NCBI GenBank assembly: GCA_963281255.1
Contig: OY725496.1
Location: forward strand, 2,728,001 to 2,792,000
DNA length: 64,000 bases
Direction of reading: 5' to 3'
DNA from: Aphrocallistes beatrix
Taxonomy: Eukaryota > Porifera > Hexactinellida > Sceptrulophora > Aphrocallistidae
Position numbers and translations under genes: made by a program. The notes beneath the pieces are model-generated. The model saw only the letters and a list, made by a program, of their open reading frames with translations. It was not told the DNA's origin and searched no databases. Shown piece after piece: positions 62,006 to 64,000 of the stretch (the first letter of the stretch is position 1; each line of letters starts with the position of its first letter).

Positions 62006-64000
62006 ATGGTCTCCAACTCCTTTATTACAAGCTTTGGATTTCTTCGACATTGTTTCATTGAATTATCAAATCAGACATATTCTCATTCAAAACAATCTGA
62101 TATCGCTCTAATTGAATGGGGAAACAGAAATGCTTATTTATGGGCGATTTTTAAAGCCCTGCCAGGGTATATTTGTAGGTTGGACAAAAAATTCTCCTCT
62201 TGCATTGGCTTAGAAAATGCTGATCAGATCTTAGTAAGTTTTCCTCCTCTATATTTTCCCGACTGTATAAGTCTTGTTCTTGTTCCAGTTAGCATTTTTG
62301 ATTGGAATACCTTAATACCAGTGAGCAAACAACTTTCATTAAAACTTTTGGAACAACAGCGAATTGTATGGATTGATTTAATTATACCTTTTTGGGTTCA
62401 TACAAATGTTTGCGTTTATTTGAGAGTTGTATCTATTGATCCTTTGTCTGATTTCGTTATTTTACAAAAAAATACAGAGGTAAGATTCTATAGAGATATA
62501 GAGCAATTTGATGAAAATGTAAGTAAAATAATAAATACAAAATATTCGTCCTATTATAATATGGTTCTAGACAAATCGATTGATGACGATTTTGTTCCTA
62601 GTCTATTGATATTGCAGATTTTCGATTTTATTAAAGTTCATTTTACTGCTCAATGTTATCCAGAACGTGAGTATAGAATGTTAAATGTGGATATATTTAC
62701 AAAAGTTGATACATTCTTTCAAAATCTTATCAGTTCTAATAAGTTTAAATTTATATTTCTTTTTGGTAGCCAATTCAAAACTGATGGTTATGACATAATT
62801 TTAGAATGCCCAAGCTATGTTTATCCTAATGAAGTGTTTTTTTCTCATTGTTTTCACAGAAATGTTTCTTTTGTAATTGCAAATTCTTCTCAAATTTATA
62901 TTTTAAAGCATTTAACTAAAGATGAAATTTATCCTCTTAGGGTGCACTCAGAGATAAAGACAGAATCAAAATTTTCAGCTGATATGACTGAAAGTAGATC
63001 ATATGGGATAAAGCTCAGACAAGCAATCCCATCTGAATGCCCCTTAAAAAGTATTACGATTCATATGTTAAAAGATGATTTAGAAAGATATGGTGAATAT
63101 AGATTAAGAAATATACTTAAGTCAAAGTTGCTCGAATTATCAAAGAATTCTCCATTCCCTATTAAAAATAGCCAAATATTAAATTTACAAATCGATTCTA
63201 GAATTATCTCCATACAATTCGATGTAGGAATATATGATACTAGAGTGAATCTGAAGAATGCATACTTCCTCATACACAAAACTTTGATAAATGACATCAA
63301 TATCATCATTTCACCCTCAATTTATTTGAAAGAAAATATTTGCAATTCATTGAAATGCATTTTGAGACTGAATTCATTCCCTGATGAAGATTTGTTTTTT
63401 GGCTATAATTCATTAAAATTAAAGGCAAAGAGAATAATAAATTCATTTTTTTCTCATTTTAATCAAATTAACAACACCCTTTGCATGCTTATCACATCAC
63501 ATTGTCCAATGCCAAAAATGGGAAGGAAATCTTTTGTAAGTTATATATTGCATCTGGCTTCAAAGTTGAATCCTAATATGTCAGTAAAGATTATTGATGG
63601 AATTTTGTTGAAAGGAAAAAAAATTGAACTTATCAAAACATCTTTACTAAGTTTATTTGATTATAATACTATTGCAATTGTATATAATATTGAGCAGCTG
63701 TTGCCTGAAACCGAAGAGGATCATGATATCTTTAAAAGGAATTTTTCTTTATTTCATTTTCTTTCATCATTAATCATGAAGAATTATCGAAAAATTAACA
63801 AGTTTCTTTTTCTTTCAACTTCTAGAAATAATCAATTGATCCATAGCTGTCCTACACATCAAGGTAATCATTTTTTTAACTACCAATTCGTTATCCCTCC
63901 TCCTTCATTCCAGGACAAACTTGGAATCTTTCAAGGGACATTCAAAGTGAATAAAGTGTTTTTGGAAAATAATATCAAATATGAGAATCTTATTTTGCTA
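62006..64000 (+). CDS. PEX1: PEX1 (peroxisome biogenesis factor 1), 5' part, runs off the window
   Basis: 665 uninterrupted codons from the ATG at 62006 (in-frame stop just upstream at 62003) to the window edge. PEX1 and PEX6 form the AAA ATPase that extracts ubiquitinated PEX5 from the peroxisome membrane. Residues about 10-150 fit the PEX1 N-terminal domain: DIALIEWGNRNAYLWAIF, then VPVSIFDWNTLIPVSKQLSL, KLLEQQRIVW and IIPFWVHTNVCVYLRVVSID, which align with the ..DDWEILELH....LLDQIRIVFP..IFPVWVDQQTYIFIQI region of human PEX1. Residues about 490-645 align with the first AAA domain: LCMLITSHCPMPKMGRKSFV (Walker A position), KIIDGILLKGKKIELIKTSL, and IAIVYNIEQLL (Walker B position). Both Walker motifs are degenerate, so D1 probably cannot hydrolyse ATP. 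D2 lies beyond the edge. No intron is seen. Confidence 0.88.
   Translation, partial: MVSNSFITSFGFLRHCFIELSNQTYSHSKQSDIALIEWGNRNAYLWAIFKALPGYICRLDKKFSSCIGLENADQILVSFPPLYFPDCISLVLVPVSIFDWNTLIPVSKQLSLKLLEQQRIVWIDLIIPFWVHTNVCVYLRVVSIDPLSDFVILQKNTEVRFYRDIEQFDENVSKIINTKYSSYYNMVLDKSIDDDFVPSLLILQIFDFIKVHFTAQCYPEREYRMLNVDIFTKVDTFFQNLISSNKFKFIFLFGSQFKTDGYDIILECPSYVYPNEVFFSHCFHRNVSFVIANSSQIYILKHLTKDEIYPLRVHSEIKTESKFSADMTESRSYGIKLRQAIPSECPLKSITIHMLKDDLERYGEYRLRNILKSKLLELSKNSPFPIKNSQILNLQIDSRIISIQFDVGIYDTRVNLKNAYFLIHKTLINDINIIISPSIYLKENICNSLKCILRLNSFPDEDLFFGYNSLKLKAKRIINSFFSHFNQINNTLCMLITSHCPMPKMGRKSFVSYILHLASKLNPNMSVKIIDGILLKGKKIELIKTSLLSLFDYNTIAIVYNIEQLLPETEEDHDIFKRNFSLFHFLSSLIMKNYRKINKFLFLSTSRNNQLIHSCPTHQGNHFFNYQFVIPPPSFQDKLGIFQGTFKVNKVFLENNIKYENLILL

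Overview
The window is AT-rich eukaryotic DNA dominated by transposable elements, with two recognisable host genes. The organism is very probably an invertebrate metazoan. The evidence is a complete MAPKAP kinase 2/3-type protein kinase (a metazoan family), a diverged PEX1, and a mix of animal-type transposons: CR1/L2-like LINEs, Ty3/gypsy, Tc1/mariner, pogo/Tigger, hAT, piggyBac, P-element/THAP and MULE. The species cannot be fixed from the sequence. Both host genes lack introns over their visible coding length, while a transposon relic at 3075-3337 has a 63-nt GT-AG intron, so splicing exists.

Layout. 1-8,850: Ty3/gypsy fragment, a TTAA-flanked non-autonomous element, a THAP-exon relic, a hAT MITE with 8-bp target duplication, a piggyBac transposase relic, a 1.9-kb TTAA element and a hAT-type transposase fragment. 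8,850-19,100: more TTAA elements, one broken by a 748-bp insertion, a 991-bp near-perfect hairpin, and relic coding fragments. 19,500-25,700: tandem GCGCATGCGC palindromes before a short exon-like frame, a 3.6-kb inverted-repeat structure holding LINE fragments and a short mariner, then a TTAA element nested in its own relative. 27,144-28,869: an apparently complete Tc1/mariner-superfamily transposon with an open 365-aa transposase, abutting a pogo-like MITE. 29,500-35,550: nested TTAA elements and half of the hairpin family. 36,600-41,180: a low-repeat stretch with the MAPKAP kinase gene (38,238-39,323, minus) and a hAT MITE. 41,185-45,171: a 172-bp pogo-like MITE carrying two independent TTAA insertions. 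45,590-47,350: a 141-bp tandem satellite and a tandem-repeat MITE. 49,600-61,970: LINE, mariner, P-element, Tigger and MULE relics. 62,006-64,000: the 5' part of a PEX1 gene running off the window.

Four repeat families are named here for reference. TTAA-1: about 1.92 kb, termini GGATACCGCCCTCGAAAAA. TTAA-2: about 1.2 to 1.9 kb, termini GGTTGGTGTTTCC or GGTTGGCCTTTCC, with an internal hairpin. CRE-rep: about 0.6 kb, TGACGTCA sites plus a GC-rich hairpin cluster. FB-1: foldback hairpin. TTAA-1 and TTAA-2 insert at TTAA; comparison with empty related sites inside this window shows this directly. The piggyBac relic at 4087-5268 is a plausible relative of their mobilising enzyme, which is inference.

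The host genes are not visibly linked in function: one is a stress-kinase effector, the other a peroxisomal AAA protein.
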